This document shows positions 45,192-54,223 of a stretch of 64,000 nt of DNA, one piece after another. The notes under the pieces were generated by a model. It ran no database searches. It saw nothing but the letters and a program-made list of their open reading frames with translations, and was not told where the DNA came from. The stretch comes from [Ruminococcus] lactaris ATCC 29176 (GTDB taxonomy: Bacteria; Bacillota; Clostridia; Lachnospirales; Lachnospiraceae), in assembly GCF_025152405.1 (NCBI RefSeq), contig NZ_CP102292.1:930001-994000 (forward strand), given 5' to 3'. Positions within the stretch are counted from its first letter, which is position 1. Each line of letters opens with the position of its first letter. Made by a program: the position numbers and the translations under genes.

Positions 45192-46082
45192 TTACTCTTC
45201 CACCGGATGGAAGCAACTCAGAAATTCCTGCGTTGCCTTGGAAAGCGGGAGCTGCTCATTGTATGCGATGACCAGCGAACGCTCCGGCATCTCTTCGTTC
45301 ATATCCAGGGTGAAGATACCGTCAGATTCTTTGGAGATACAGTAATCAGGAATAAATGCAATTCCGAGTCCGATGCGTGCAAGGTCGATCAGAAGATCGT
45401 TGCTTGTCAGCTCAATCTCAGGAACAAGGTCTAACTGATGCTGCTGGAACAGGCGGTGGAGAAATTCATTGGTGGTACTGTTCTTATCCAGCATGAGGAT
45501 CGGATAAGCAAGAAGGTCTGAAAGAGAGATCTTTTTTTCTTTTAATTCTTCGTAATTATTCCCTGCGATAAATACATCACGGAAATTCTTGATCTTCATG
45601 GATGCGGAAATATTATTCAGGCTGGCATTGGGATAATTGACCACAATGAGATCTACCAGCCCGTTCTTGAGCAGTTCCGTACAATGCAGAGAAGTCTGAT
45701 TGATCACTTTGATATGTACATTGGGGAACATTTTGTGAAACTTTTCAAGGTATGGTACAAGAAAGTATCTGCAAATTGTATCACTCGCACCAATACGGAT
45801 CTGACCTCCGGTAGAAGCTGCATCAAGAAGCTGTGCCTCTCCTTTTTGGATCAGATTCATAGCCGGTTCAATATGGCGGAGCAGGATCTCACCTTCCGGG
45901 GTAAGCTGGACTTTTTTGGTGCTTCTGATAAAGAGTGTCTGATCCAGTTTCCGCTCCAGTGTCTTGATCGACTGGCTTACAGCAGACTGAGAAATAAAAA
46001 GCTGCTTGGACGCCTCTGAAAAATTCAGCGTAGTTGCAACATGGTAAAATACCTTATATAGTTCATAATTTATATCCATCAT
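45192..46082 (-). CDS. LysR-family transcriptional regulator
   Basis: A 297-residue LysR-type regulator. The N-terminal winged helix (YHVATTLNFSEASKQLFISQSAVSQSIKTLERKLDQTLFIRSTKKVQLTPEG) is diagnostic, and a periplasmic-binding-like effector domain follows (GQIRIGASDTICRYFLVPYLEKF). The start at 46082 lies eight bases after AGGAGGT; the longer open frame upstream is hydrophobic and unlikely to be translated. It is divergent from the DUF1461 gene with 77 bp between them and might regulate it. The effector is unknown. Confidence 0.92.
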   Translation of the reverse strand: MMDINYELYKVFYHVATTLNFSEASKQLFISQSAVSQSIKTLERKLDQTLFIRSTKKVQLTPEGEILLRHIEPAMNLIQKGEAQLLDAASTGGQIRIGASDTICRYFLVPYLEKFHKMFPNVHIKVINQTSLHCTELLKNGLVDLIVVNYPNASLNNISASMKIKNFRDVFIAGNNYEELKEKKISLSDLLAYPILMLDKNSTTNEFLHRLFQQHQLDLVPEIELTSNDLLIDLARIGLGIAFIPDYCISKESDGIFTLDMNEEMPERSLVIAYNEQLPLSKATQEFLSCFHPVEE

Positions 46083-46159
46083 ATTATTAGACCTCCTAAT
46101 AAGTAATAATAGTATTATAAGATAAATACATAAAGAATACAACAAAAAGGAGTAAATTT

Positions 46160-46948
46160 GTGAAAAAACGGGTCTTATCTTCTGAAAAAGTGAAAAGCAA
46201 AATAAGTCTGATTTTAAGCCGGATCCTGGGACTGATCCTGACGGTTTCTTTTTTAGCGGTGTGGCTGGTCACGAGTGTCCGACTCGTACTTTATTCGGAT
46301 GTTGATCTGTACCGGGCGGAATATGAAAAATACGGGGTATTAGATGAATTGAACATGACAATGGGAGATACAATTTATGTAACCCGTGAGATGATGGCAT
46401 ATTTAAATGGAGAGCGTGAAGAACTGAAAGCAGAGACTACGGTGGATGGAATATGGAGAGATTTTTTTAATGAGCAGGATCGGCTGCATATGAAGGATGT
46501 AAAGCAGATTTTTGACTGGAGCAAGAGAGTCCGGTTTATGGCAGGAGTGACCGCAAGTTTTTCTTTTGTATTTCTGCTGATCTGCTTCTTCTGTGAAAAA
46601 ACAGGTGCTGAAAAAACAATTTTGTGGAAGGTCTTATGGAAAGTGTACCGGAATATTGCGGGGCTGATTTTACTGGCAGGCGTTGTGGCCGGATTTGTGG
46701 TCAGCCGGAACTTTGATTACTGGTTTACATGGTTTCATGAAAAAGTTTTTACGAACCGGCTGTGGATGTTTGATGCAGAAAAAGACTATATGATCCGAAT
46801 GTTGCCGGAGGGCTTTTTTTCAGATATGGCAATGTGGTCCATGTGGATTTTCGGTGCAGGTGCAGTTATCACAGGAGGATTTTTATGGGTGAAAAGCAGA
46901 AAAGAAACAATGAGAAGTTCCGTGGAAACTTTCCGGATGGATAACTGA
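46160..46948 (+). CDS. TIGR01906/DUF1461 integral membrane protein
   Basis: A 262-residue membrane protein that fits the TIGR01906 (DUF1461) family, which has no known function. Four hydrophobic segments: LGLILTVSFLAVWLVTSVRLV near residue 25, FMAGVTASFSFVFLLICFF near 135, IAGLILLAGVVAGFVV near 170 and MWSMWIFGAGAVITGGFLWV near 230. The loop after the first helix carries YMTREMMAYLNG-like residues (YVTREMMAYLNG here), a family landmark. GTG start after AAGGAG. Divergent from the LysR gene. Confidence 0.85.
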   Translation: MKKRVLSSEKVKSKISLILSRILGLILTVSFLAVWLVTSVRLVLYSDVDLYRAEYEKYGVLDELNMTMGDTIYVTREMMAYLNGEREELKAETTVDGIWRDFFNEQDRLHMKDVKQIFDWSKRVRFMAGVTASFSFVFLLICFFCEKTGAEKTILWKVLWKVYRNIAGLILLAGVVAGFVVSRNFDYWFTWFHEKVFTNRLWMFDAEKDYMIRMLPEGFFSDMAMWSMWIFGAGAVITGGFLWVKSRKETMRSSVETFRMDN

Positions 46949-47080
46949 TTAGAAATGCTTATGATAAAGTTTAAATTTATTAATTATACGGATGTGCAAT
47001 TATATGATACGATAAGCATAACAGGTTCATTCTAATTTGGTGTGAAGGAATAAGCACATAAGAGGAAAAGGAGATTGTAT

Positions 47081-50000
47081 ATGAGTAATGTAAAGCGTGT
47101 GTATGTGGAAAAAAAGCCGGAATTTGCCGTAACAGCGAAAGGGCTTGGACATGAGATCCGTCATTATCTCGGAATTAAAGATGTGACCGGGGTACGGGTT
47201 CTGATCCGGTATGACGCAGAAAATATATCAGATGAGACATTTGAAAAAGCATGTGGCGGAGTGTTTGCAGAGCCTCCGGTCGATATCCTTTACAGAGAAA
47301 GTTTTACAAAGAATGAGACAGATCGGTGCTTTTCAGTTGAATTTCTTCCGGGACAGTTTGACCAGAGAGCAGATTCAGCAGAACAGTGTATCAGATTTAT
47401 CAAAGAAGATGAGACACCGGTGATCCGTACAGCGGTAACTTATGTGATCGAGGGAAATATATCAGAGGAAGAGTTTGAAGCAATCAAGAATCACTGCATC
47501 AATCCGGTAGATTCAAGAGAAGCTGCTGCAGAGAAGCCGAAGACACTGGTAACGGTATTTGAAGAACCGGCAGATGTAAAGGTATTTGACGGATTTAAAG
47601 ATATGCCGGAGGCAGAACTGAAAGAGTTGTATGATTCACTTGGTCTTGCGATGACGTTTAAAGATTTCCAGCATATCCAGAAGTATTATCATGGAGAGGA
47701 AGACCGGAATCCGACGATGACAGAGATCCGTGTACTGGATACTTACTGGTCAGATCACTGCCGTCATACGACATTTTCTACAGAATTAAAAGATGTAAAA
47801 TTTGATGACGGAGATTACAGAGATGCCATCGAGGATACATATAAAGAGTATCTGAAAGATCACAGTGAGATCTTTAAAGGAAGAGAAGATAAGTTTGTAT
47901 GCCTGATGGATCTGGCACTGATGGCAATGCGTCGTCTAAAAAAAGAAGGAAAGCTTGCAGATCAGGAAGAGTCCGATGAGATCAATGCGTGCAGTATCGT
48001 TGTACCGATCAAGGTAGACGGTGTCGAGGAAGAATGGCTGATCAATTTTAAAAATGAGACGCACAACCATCCGACAGAGATTGAGCCGTTTGGTGGAGCA
48101 GCTACCTGCCTTGGCGGTGCAATCCGTGATCCGCTGTCAGGACGTACTTATGTATATCAGGCGATGCGTGTGACGGGAGCGGCTGACCCGACGGTTTCAG
48201 CGAACGAGACACTGAAAGGAAAGCTTCCACAGAAAAAGCTGGTGCGTGAGGCTGCACATGGATACAGTTCTTACGGAAACCAGATCGGTCTTGCAACCGG
48301 ACTGGTAAAAGAGATTTACCATCCGGATTATGTCGCAAAGCGTATGGAGATCGGAGCAGTGCTTGGTGCAGCACCGAGACGTGCAGTGATCCGTGAAAAT
48401 TCTGATCCGGGCGATATCATTATCCTGCTGGGTGGTCGTACCGGTCGTGACGGATGCGGAGGAGCAACAGGTTCTTCCAAGGTTCATACAGAGGAGTCCA
48501 TCGAGACATGCGGAGCTGAAGTGCAGAAGGGAAATGCACCGACAGAGCGTAAGATCCAGCGTCTGTTCCGCAGAGAAGAAGTCAGCCATCTGATTAAAAA
48601 GTGTAATGACTTTGGTGCCGGAGGAGTTTCAGTTGCCATCGGAGAACTGGCAGACGGACTGCGGGTAGAGCTGGATAAAGTGCCAAAGAAATATGCAGGA
48701 CTGGACGGAACAGAGATCGCGATTTCCGAATCCCAGGAAAGAATGGCAGTCGTTGTCGATCCGAAAGATGTAGATGAGTTTATGGCATATGCGAAAGAGG
48801 AAAATCTTGAGGCAACGGTTGTAGCAGTCGTTACGGAAGATCCGAGACTGGTTCTTGTATGGAGAGGAAAAGAGATTGTAAACCTTTCCCGTGCATTCCT
48901 TGATACCAACGGGGCACATCAGGAGACAGACGTAGAAGTAGAGATGCCGTCCAGAAAAGACAGCCTTTTTATCAAAAAAGAAGTAGAAGATGTAAAAGAG
49001 ACCTGGCTGAATACTCTTTCTGATTTAAATGTATGCTCTCAGAAGGGTCTTGTGGAAATGTTTGACGGTTCCATCGGAGCCGGATCAGTGTTCATGCCTC
49101 ATGGCGGAAAATATCAGATGACAGAGACGCAGGCGATGGTGGCAAAAGTTCCGGTACAGAATGGTACAACGGACAGCGTATCCATGATGAGTTATGGATT
49201 TGATCCGTATCTGTCAAGCTGGAGTCCGTATCACGGAGCAGTTTATGCGGTGACAGAATCAGTTGCAAAGATCGTGGCAGCCGGTGGAGATTATAGTAAG
49301 ATCCGTTTTACATTCCAGGAGTATTTCCGCAGAATGACCGAAGATCCGAAGAGATGGAGCCAGCCTTTTGCTGCATTGCTCGGAGCGTATGCGGCACAGA
49401 TCGGATTTGGCCTTCCGTCAATCGGAGGTAAGGACAGTATGTCCGGTACATTCCAGGATATTGATGTTCCTCCGACACTGGTATCTTTTGCGGTCGATAT
49501 GGCACTGGAGCAGGATATCATCACACCGGAACTGAAAAAAGCGGGAAATAAGCTTGTATGGCTTAAGATTGAGAGAGATGAAAATGATCTTCCGGTTTAT
49601 GAGAAAGTGATGGAGCAGTATGGAAAGATCCATGAAGATATTCAGAAAGGAAGAATCGTTTCCGCTTATGCACTTGATCGTCATGGAATTGCCAGTGCTG
49701 TAAGTAAGATGGCATTTGGTAACAGACTGGGAGTTCAGCTTGAGACAACGGTGGATAAAAAGGATCTGTTCGCACCGGCATTTGGTGATCTCATTGCAGA
49801 GGTACCTGCGGGAGAAGTGGAGAACCTTGTGGCTGACTATACAGAGATCGGAGCAGTAACTGAGGAAGCAGTGCTGGCATATGGGGATGTAACGATCAGT
49901 CTGAAAGAGGCAGAACAGGCATGGACAGGTACTCTTGAAAAAGTATTTGCAACAAAGTCTGCAGCAGATTCTGATAAAAAAGTAGAAGAAAAGTTGTTTA

Positions 50001-50836
50001 ATACAGCAGATATCCATATCTGCAGCCATAAGATCGGACAACCGACTGTCTTTATTCCTGTTTTCCCGGGAACGAACTGTGAGTACGACAGTAAACGTGC
50101 ATTTGAGCGGGCAGGAGCAAAGGTGATTACGAAAGTATTCCGTAATCTGGACGCAGAGGATATCAGAGGATCTGTTGGTGAATTTGAAAAAGCCATCGGA
50201 CAGGCACAGATGATCATGTTCCCGGGTGGATTCAGTGCAGGAGATGAACCGGATGGTTCTGCCAAATTCTTTGCAACAGCATTCCAGAATGCAAAGATTA
50301 AAGAAGCGGTAGAGAAATTGTTGAATGAAAGAGACGGACTGGCACTGGGAATTTGTAATGGATTCCAGGCACTGATCAAGCTGGGGCTTGTACCATACGG
50401 TAAGATCATAGGTCAGACGGAAGATTCACCGACCCTGACATACAATACCATCGGCCGTCATATTTCTAAGATGGTTTATACGAAAGTTGTAACCAATAAG
50501 TCCCCATGGCTGCAGGGAGCAGAGCTTGGCGGAGTCTATACGAATCCGGCTTCCCATGGAGAAGGAAGATTCGTTGCAAGTGAGGAATGGCTGGACCGGC
50601 TTTTCGCTAACGGACAGGTTGCAACGCAGTACTGTGATCCTGAAGGTAAGATCAGCATGAATGAAGAGTGGAATGTTAATGGTTCCTATCGTGCGATTGA
50701 AGGTATCACAAGCCCGGACGGACGTGTACTTGGTAAGATGGCTCATTCAGAACGTCGTGGGGATCATGTTGCGATCAATATTTATGGAGAACAGGATCTG
50801 AAGATTTTTGAATCAGGTGTAAAATATTTTAAATAA
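47081..50836 (+). CDS. purL: Phosphoribosylformylglycinamidine synthase, single-chain form
   Basis: Fourth step of purine synthesis: FGAR, ATP and glutamine to FGAM. The 1251-residue chain fuses the N-terminal PurS-like region, two AIR-synthase-related halves (SDHCRHTTFSTEL, NFKNETHNHPTEIEPFGGAATCLGGAIRD, GRTGRDGCGGATGSS, IGGKDSMSGTF) and a C-terminal glutamine amidotransferase with the nucleophile in GICNGFQ (about Cys1092), plus FPGGFSAGDEPDG. Most Bacilli split this enzyme into PurS, PurQ and PurL; this is the large form. The start at 47081 follows AAGGAG. It stands alone, without other pur genes. Confidence 0.96.
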   Translation: MSNVKRVYVEKKPEFAVTAKGLGHEIRHYLGIKDVTGVRVLIRYDAENISDETFEKACGGVFAEPPVDILYRESFTKNETDRCFSVEFLPGQFDQRADSAEQCIRFIKEDETPVIRTAVTYVIEGNISEEEFEAIKNHCINPVDSREAAAEKPKTLVTVFEEPADVKVFDGFKDMPEAELKELYDSLGLAMTFKDFQHIQKYYHGEEDRNPTMTEIRVLDTYWSDHCRHTTFSTELKDVKFDDGDYRDAIEDTYKEYLKDHSEIFKGREDKFVCLMDLALMAMRRLKKEGKLADQEESDEINACSIVVPIKVDGVEEEWLINFKNETHNHPTEIEPFGGAATCLGGAIRDPLSGRTYVYQAMRVTGAADPTVSANETLKGKLPQKKLVREAAHGYSSYGNQIGLATGLVKEIYHPDYVAKRMEIGAVLGAAPRRAVIRENSDPGDIIILLGGRTGRDGCGGATGSSKVHTEESIETCGAEVQKGNAPTERKIQRLFRREEVSHLIKKCNDFGAGGVSVAIGELADGLRVELDKVPKKYAGLDGTEIAISESQERMAVVVDPKDVDEFMAYAKEENLEATVVAVVTEDPRLVLVWRGKEIVNLSRAFLDTNGAHQETDVEVEMPSRKDSLFIKKEVEDVKETWLNTLSDLNVCSQKGLVEMFDGSIGAGSVFMPHGGKYQMTETQAMVAKVPVQNGTTDSVSMMSYGFDPYLSSWSPYHGAVYAVTESVAKIVAAGGDYSKIRFTFQEYFRRMTEDPKRWSQPFAALLGAYAAQIGFGLPSIGGKDSMSGTFQDIDVPPTLVSFAVDMALEQDIITPELKKAGNKLVWLKIERDENDLPVYEKVMEQYGKIHEDIQKGRIVSAYALDRHGIASAVSKMAFGNRLGVQLETTVDKKDLFAPAFGDLIAEVPAGEVENLVADYTEIGAVTEEAVLAYGDVTISLKEAEQAWTGTLEKVFATKSAADSDKKVEEKLFNTADIHICSHKIGQPTVFIPVFPGTNCEYDSKRAFERAGAKVITKVFRNLDAEDIRGSVGEFEKAIGQAQMIMFPGGFSAGDEPDGSAKFFATAFQNAKIKEAVEKLLNERDGLALGICNGFQALIKLGLVPYGKIIGQTEDSPTLTYNTIGRHISKMVYTKVVTNKSPWLQGAELGGVYTNPASHGEGRFVASEEWLDRLFANGQVATQYCDPEGKISMNEEWNVNGSYRAIEGITSPDGRVLGKMAHSERRGDHVAINIYGEQDLKIFESGVKYFK

Positions 50837-50863
50837 AAATTGCGGTAAAATATTGCAGATTGT

Positions 50864-50900
50864 AGAAAAGTTCAGCGATTGCTGGACTTTTCTGCTTTTA
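50864..50900 (+). terminator. purL terminator
   Basis: AGAAAAGTTCAGC (50864-50876) pairs with GCTGGACTTTTCT (50881-50893), one T-G pair, loop GATT, followed by GCTTTT. Confidence 0.8.
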
Positions 50901-50996
50901 GAACCGTCTTTCTGTAAATTCTGCAGTTGAGGATCGTAAAAGTCAGGCAAGGACGGCAAAAGTCGGAGATGATAATTAAAAAAATTGAAAAAAGTG

Positions 50997-51026
50997 TTGA
51001 CATTTGCGATGAGATGATAGTATAAT
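50997..51026 (+). promoter_or_regulatory. tRNA cluster promoter
   Basis: Consensus TTGACA (50997-51002), 18-bp spacer, consensus TATAAT (51021-51026), about 55 bp before the first tRNA. Confidence 0.8.
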
Positions 51027-51080
51027 AAGCAAGTCGGTTGCGGGAAAGAGTAATCAGAACCGCAAGAGATACAGGTATAT

Positions 51081-51153
51081 GGGGTCTTAGCTCAGCTGGG
51101 AGAGCATCTGCCTTACAAGCAGAGGGTCACAGGTTCGAGCCCTGTAGGCCCCA
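51081..51153 (+). tRNA. tRNA-Val (UAC), first copy
   Basis: 73 nt cloverleaf. Acceptor GGGGTCT pairs with AGGCCCC, discriminator A; anticodon loop CTTACAA gives UAC; T-arm GTTCGAGCC. CCA is not encoded. Confidence 0.96.
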
Positions 51154-51167
51154 TACCAATTTAATAT

Positions 51168-51241
51168 GGCGGGATAGCTCAGTTGGCTAGAGCACACGGT
51201 TCATACCCGTGGTGTCGCTGGTTCAAATCCAGTTCCCGCTA
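51168..51241 (+). tRNA. tRNA-Met (CAU), elongator type, first copy
   Basis: 74 nt cloverleaf. Acceptor GGCGGGA pairs with TCCCGCT (one G-T pair), discriminator A; anticodon stem ACGG/CCGT with loop TTCATAC. The anticodon arm matches elongator Met tRNAs rather than initiator or Ile2. CCA is not encoded. Confidence 0.93.
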
Positions 51242-51247
51242 CTATAT

Positions 51248-51320
51248 GGGGTCTTAGCTCAGCTGGGAGAGCATCTGCCTTACAAGCAGAGGGTCACAGG
51301 TTCGAGCCCTGTAGGCCCCA
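51248..51320 (+). tRNA. tRNA-Val (UAC), second copy
   Basis: Identical in sequence to the tRNA at 51081, 167 bp downstream, part of a tandem duplication. Confidence 0.96.
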
Positions 51321-51334
51321 TATCAATTTAATAT

Positions 51335-51408
51335 GGCGGGATAGCTCAGTTGGCTAGAGCACACGGTTCATACCCGTGGTGTCGCTGGTTCAAATCCAGT
51401 TCCCGCTA
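51335..51408 (+). tRNA. tRNA-Met (CAU), elongator type, second copy
   Basis: Identical to the tRNA at 51168, 167 bp downstream. The spacer before it differs from that of the first copy by one base (ATACC versus ATATC). Confidence 0.93.
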
Positions 51409-51418
51409 CTTGGTTTGA

Positions 51419-51442
51419 GAAGCTCTGAGGAGCTTCTTTTTT
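51419..51442 (+). terminator. tRNA cluster terminator
   Basis: GAAGCTC (51419-51425), loop TGAG, GAGCTTC (51430-51436), then six T residues. Confidence 0.9.
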
Positions 51443-51483
51443 GTTGCCTCCTGATAAGCTGCATCCGTCCCGAATGATCACTG

Positions 51484-51513
51484 TTGTATTTGCGATACCG
51501 GATGGTGTATACT
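51484..51513 (+). promoter_or_regulatory. Probable promoter of the ABC exporter operon
   Basis: TTGTAT (51484-51489), 18-bp spacer, TATACT (51508-51513), about 34 bp before the permease start. Confidence 0.5.
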
Positions 51514-51546
51514 TGAAAAGATGAGAGAATCAGGAGGAACAATATT

Positions 51547-52395
51547 TTGTACGAAAGAAAGTATCATAAGCACATCTCCGCAAGACATAACTGGTTTGAC
51601 CTGAAGTTGAACGAAGTATGGCAGTATCGGGATCTGATCTTTTTATTTACGCAGAAGAATTTTACGGTAAGTTATAAGCAGACGATCTTAGGTCCGTTAT
51701 GGCTTTTTATCAATCCATTGTTGACCAGTGTTATGTATATGGTTGTATTTGGAAATATTGCGAAACTTGGAACGGACGGGATTCCGCAGCTTTTATTTTA
51801 TCTGAGCGGAAATGCAGTATGGAGTTATTTTGCCTCCTGTCTGAATGGAAATGTGGCAACGTTTACATCGAATGCACGTTTGTTCGGAAAAGTGTATTTT
51901 CCGAGACTGACTGTTCCGATTTCCAATGTTCTCTGTAGTGTGATCCGGTTTGGAATCCAAATGCTGCTGGTAGTGATTCTGCTCGGATATTATATATGGA
52001 AAGGGGCTGTCAGTCCTCACTGGGAAGCTCTTCTTCTGATTTTTTTACTTTTACTATGGCTTGGCTGCATGGGGATGGGAGTCGGGATTCTGATCTCCAG
52101 TGTGACGACAAAATACAGAGATCTTTCAGTAATGGTGGGCTTTGGAATGTCACTATGGATGTATGGCACACCGGTGGTTTATCCAATGAGCATTTTACCT
52201 GAAGGAATCCTGAAAAAAATAATCTTATTAAACCCGGTCACTGCTCCGATGGAAATGTTCCGTTATATTTTACTGGGGGAAGGAAATATTCTTCCGGTGA
52301 GTATCGGAGTTTCACTTCTTTTTACAATACTGGTAATGCTAGGAGGAATAGTCGTATTTAATAAAGTGGAAAGAACATTTATGGATACGGTGTAA
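51547..52395 (+). CDS. ABC-2 type polysaccharide export permease (Wzm/TagG-like)
   Basis: A 282-residue membrane permease for exporting a lipid-linked glycan or teichoic-acid-like polymer. The cytoplasmic N-terminus with DLIFLFTQKNFTVSYKQTILGPLWLFINPLL is the ABC-2 polysaccharide signature; six hydrophobic segments follow, and YGTPVVYPMSILPE is a conserved late motif. TTG start nine bases after AGGAGG. The ATPase partner begins 11 bp after its stop. No glycosyltransferase genes are nearby, so the cargo is unknown. Confidence 0.9.
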   Translation: MYERKYHKHISARHNWFDLKLNEVWQYRDLIFLFTQKNFTVSYKQTILGPLWLFINPLLTSVMYMVVFGNIAKLGTDGIPQLLFYLSGNAVWSYFASCLNGNVATFTSNARLFGKVYFPRLTVPISNVLCSVIRFGIQMLLVVILLGYYIWKGAVSPHWEALLLIFLLLLWLGCMGMGVGILISSVTTKYRDLSVMVGFGMSLWMYGTPVVYPMSILPEGILKKIILLNPVTAPMEMFRYILLGEGNILPVSIGVSLLFTILVMLGGIVVFNKVERTFMDTV

Positions 52396-52406
52396 AGGAG
52401 GACGGA

Positions 52407-53717
52407 ATGGAAAAGGAAAATCTGGCGATCCGAATTTCAGGGGTGAAAAAGGAGTATCGTCTTGGGAATATCGGGGGAAGAACTTTGCAGGCAGATCTTC
52501 AGTCCTGGTTTGCAAGAAAGCGGGGCAGAGAAGATCCAAATGTAAAAATCGGGCAGGATGAACGGCTGGTCGGACAAAAATTTATGGCATTGAACGGGAT
52601 TGATCTTACGATCCGTCAGGGTGAAATGTGTGGAATCATTGGAAGTAACGGTGCAGGAAAATCGACCCTGCTGAAACTGCTGGCACAGGTGACGGCACCG
52701 ACAGAAGGAGAGATTGACCTCTATGGAAGAGTGACTTCCATGCTGGAAGTCGGAACCGGTTTTAATGGAGAGATGACCGGAAGAGAAAATATTTACATGA
52801 ACGGAACGATTCTTGGAATGTCAAAAGCGGAGATCAGAAGCAAAATGGAACAGATCATTGAGTTTTCGGAGGTAAGGGAGTTCATTGATACACCGGTCAA
52901 GCGATATTCTTCCGGTATGTTTGTAAAGCTGGCTTTTTCTGTGGCAGCACATCTTGACAGCGAGATCATGATCATGGATGAAGTGCTGGCGGTCGGTGAT
53001 ATGGCATTTCAGAAAAAGTGTTTGGATAAGATGCGGGAAGTTGCACAAAAGGAGAACAGAACGGTTTTATATGTAAGCCATAATATGAATACGATCCGGA
53101 GACTGTGCGACAGATGTATTGTGCTGGATCAGGGAAAAGTGATCTATGACGGCGAAGTAGAGGGTGCCATCGCAGTGTATATGGATCATGCAGTTGGAGA
53201 AAATGAGACTGACATGGATCTGGCAGAAAAGCAGCGTGCCGCCCGCATTCTGAACCTTCAGCGGAATCAGGGACTCTTTATGGAGCATCTGACCATGAAG
53301 GGAAAGATCACTCCGGTTTTTGCAAGGGAAGAAACACTGGATTTGAGGATCAGAGTCAGGACCACGCAGCCTTTGAAAAATGTCATGTTCCGTCTGACGC
53401 TGCGTACGGACAGTGATTCGGGATTGGGAACATTCTGGTCAAAGCCGGTAGATTTTCCTGCGACAGGAGAGCAGGATATGGAAATGAGCATGCCATTACA
53501 GCTCTTTGAGAAGGGAATCTTTTATGCCAGCATTGGGTTTTATCAGAAGACAGCGGGCGGAGAACCACGGATACTGGATCATATTACCAGAGCATTTAAG
53601 ATTGAAATCCCGGGCAGTGCAGGATGGAGTACCAATGCATACGGGTATCTGCGGTTCCCGGAAATGAAGATACAAAAAGTGAAGAACACAAGAAAAAAGG
53701 AGACCAATTATGAATAA
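52407..53717 (+). CDS. ABC polysaccharide exporter ATPase with Wzt-like C-terminal domain
   Basis: The 436-residue ATPase of the exporter. The nucleotide-binding domain has Walker A GSNGAGKSTLL (near residue 75), the degenerate signature YSSGMFVKLAFSVA typical of TagH/Wzt transporters in place of LSGGQ, and Walker B IMIMDEVLAVGD. After about residue 270 an extra ~160-residue beta-rich domain (LDLRIRVRTTQPLKNVMFRLTLRTD) resembles the Wzt carbohydrate-binding domain that recognises the polymer end. Overlaps the next gene by 8 bp. Confidence 0.9.
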   Translation: MEKENLAIRISGVKKEYRLGNIGGRTLQADLQSWFARKRGREDPNVKIGQDERLVGQKFMALNGIDLTIRQGEMCGIIGSNGAGKSTLLKLLAQVTAPTEGEIDLYGRVTSMLEVGTGFNGEMTGRENIYMNGTILGMSKAEIRSKMEQIIEFSEVREFIDTPVKRYSSGMFVKLAFSVAAHLDSEIMIMDEVLAVGDMAFQKKCLDKMREVAQKENRTVLYVSHNMNTIRRLCDRCIVLDQGKVIYDGEVEGAIAVYMDHAVGENETDMDLAEKQRAARILNLQRNQGLFMEHLTMKGKITPVFAREETLDLRIRVRTTQPLKNVMFRLTLRTDSDSGLGTFWSKPVDFPATGEQDMEMSMPLQLFEKGIFYASIGFYQKTAGGEPRILDHITRAFKIEIPGSAGWSTNAYGYLRFPEMKIQKVKNTRKKETNYE

Positions 53718-54222
53718 AAAAGGTGGAAATGTGATCAGAATCGTATTAGGAGTATATCTGATCTATCTTGGAGTGAATATTTTTATTGAAGTTGTTCAGA
53801 AGAATCCGGCTAATTCAGGATTTATGGGAGTAGCCGGCGGTATATTTGTCATTGTCGGAGCGGTCTATGCATTTCTTGCGGCAAAAAAAGTGTTTGCTGA
53901 GATGAAAAAAGAGAAGAATGTCGAAGAAGAGCTTTCAGTTTCAGAAGCGGATGGAAATGAAATAAAATGGCAGGAGGCAGAAATATCCCATGCGAAGAAA
54001 GAATCAAAAGGACCAGTCATGGTAGAGGCAGGACCGGACAGGAATGAAAGAAAAGAGGCAGAAAAAGAGAACAAGGTGAACACCGGAGAAAAAATAGCAG
54101 ATAAGGAAAGGGCAGATAAGGAAAAAGTGACGGCTGAAAAAAAGGCAGATAAAGAAAAGGCGGAGACCGAGGCAAAAGCCGGTAAAGGAGAAAATCCGGC
54201 AGAAAGGGACAAGGTGAAATAA
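53710..54222 (+). CDS. Two-span membrane protein with charged repetitive tail
   Basis: A 170-residue protein of no recognised family. Residues about 9-28 ([21 protein letters not shown]) and 38-60 ([21 protein letters not shown]) are membrane helices. The C-terminal ~100 residues are highly charged, with degenerate repeats of DKEKA/ADKEKAE type near the end, probably disordered. It overlaps the exporter ATPase gene by 8 bp and ispF begins 1 bp after it, so it is co-translated with both. A role in polymer export is possible but unsupported. Confidence 0.75.
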   Translation: MNKKGGNVIRIVLGVYLIYLGVNIFIEVVQKNPANSGFMGVAGGIFVIVGAVYAFLAAKKVFAEMKKEKNVEEELSVSEADGNEIKWQEAEISHAKKESKGPVMVEAGPDRNERKEAEKENKVNTGEKIADKERADKEKVTAEKKADKEKAETEAKAGKGENPAERDKVK

Positions 54223-54223
54223 A

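Noticed and set aside
46949-47080. Purine riboswitch in front of purL
   Set aside because: No conserved purine-aptamer core or terminator/antiterminator pair is visible in the 132 bases.
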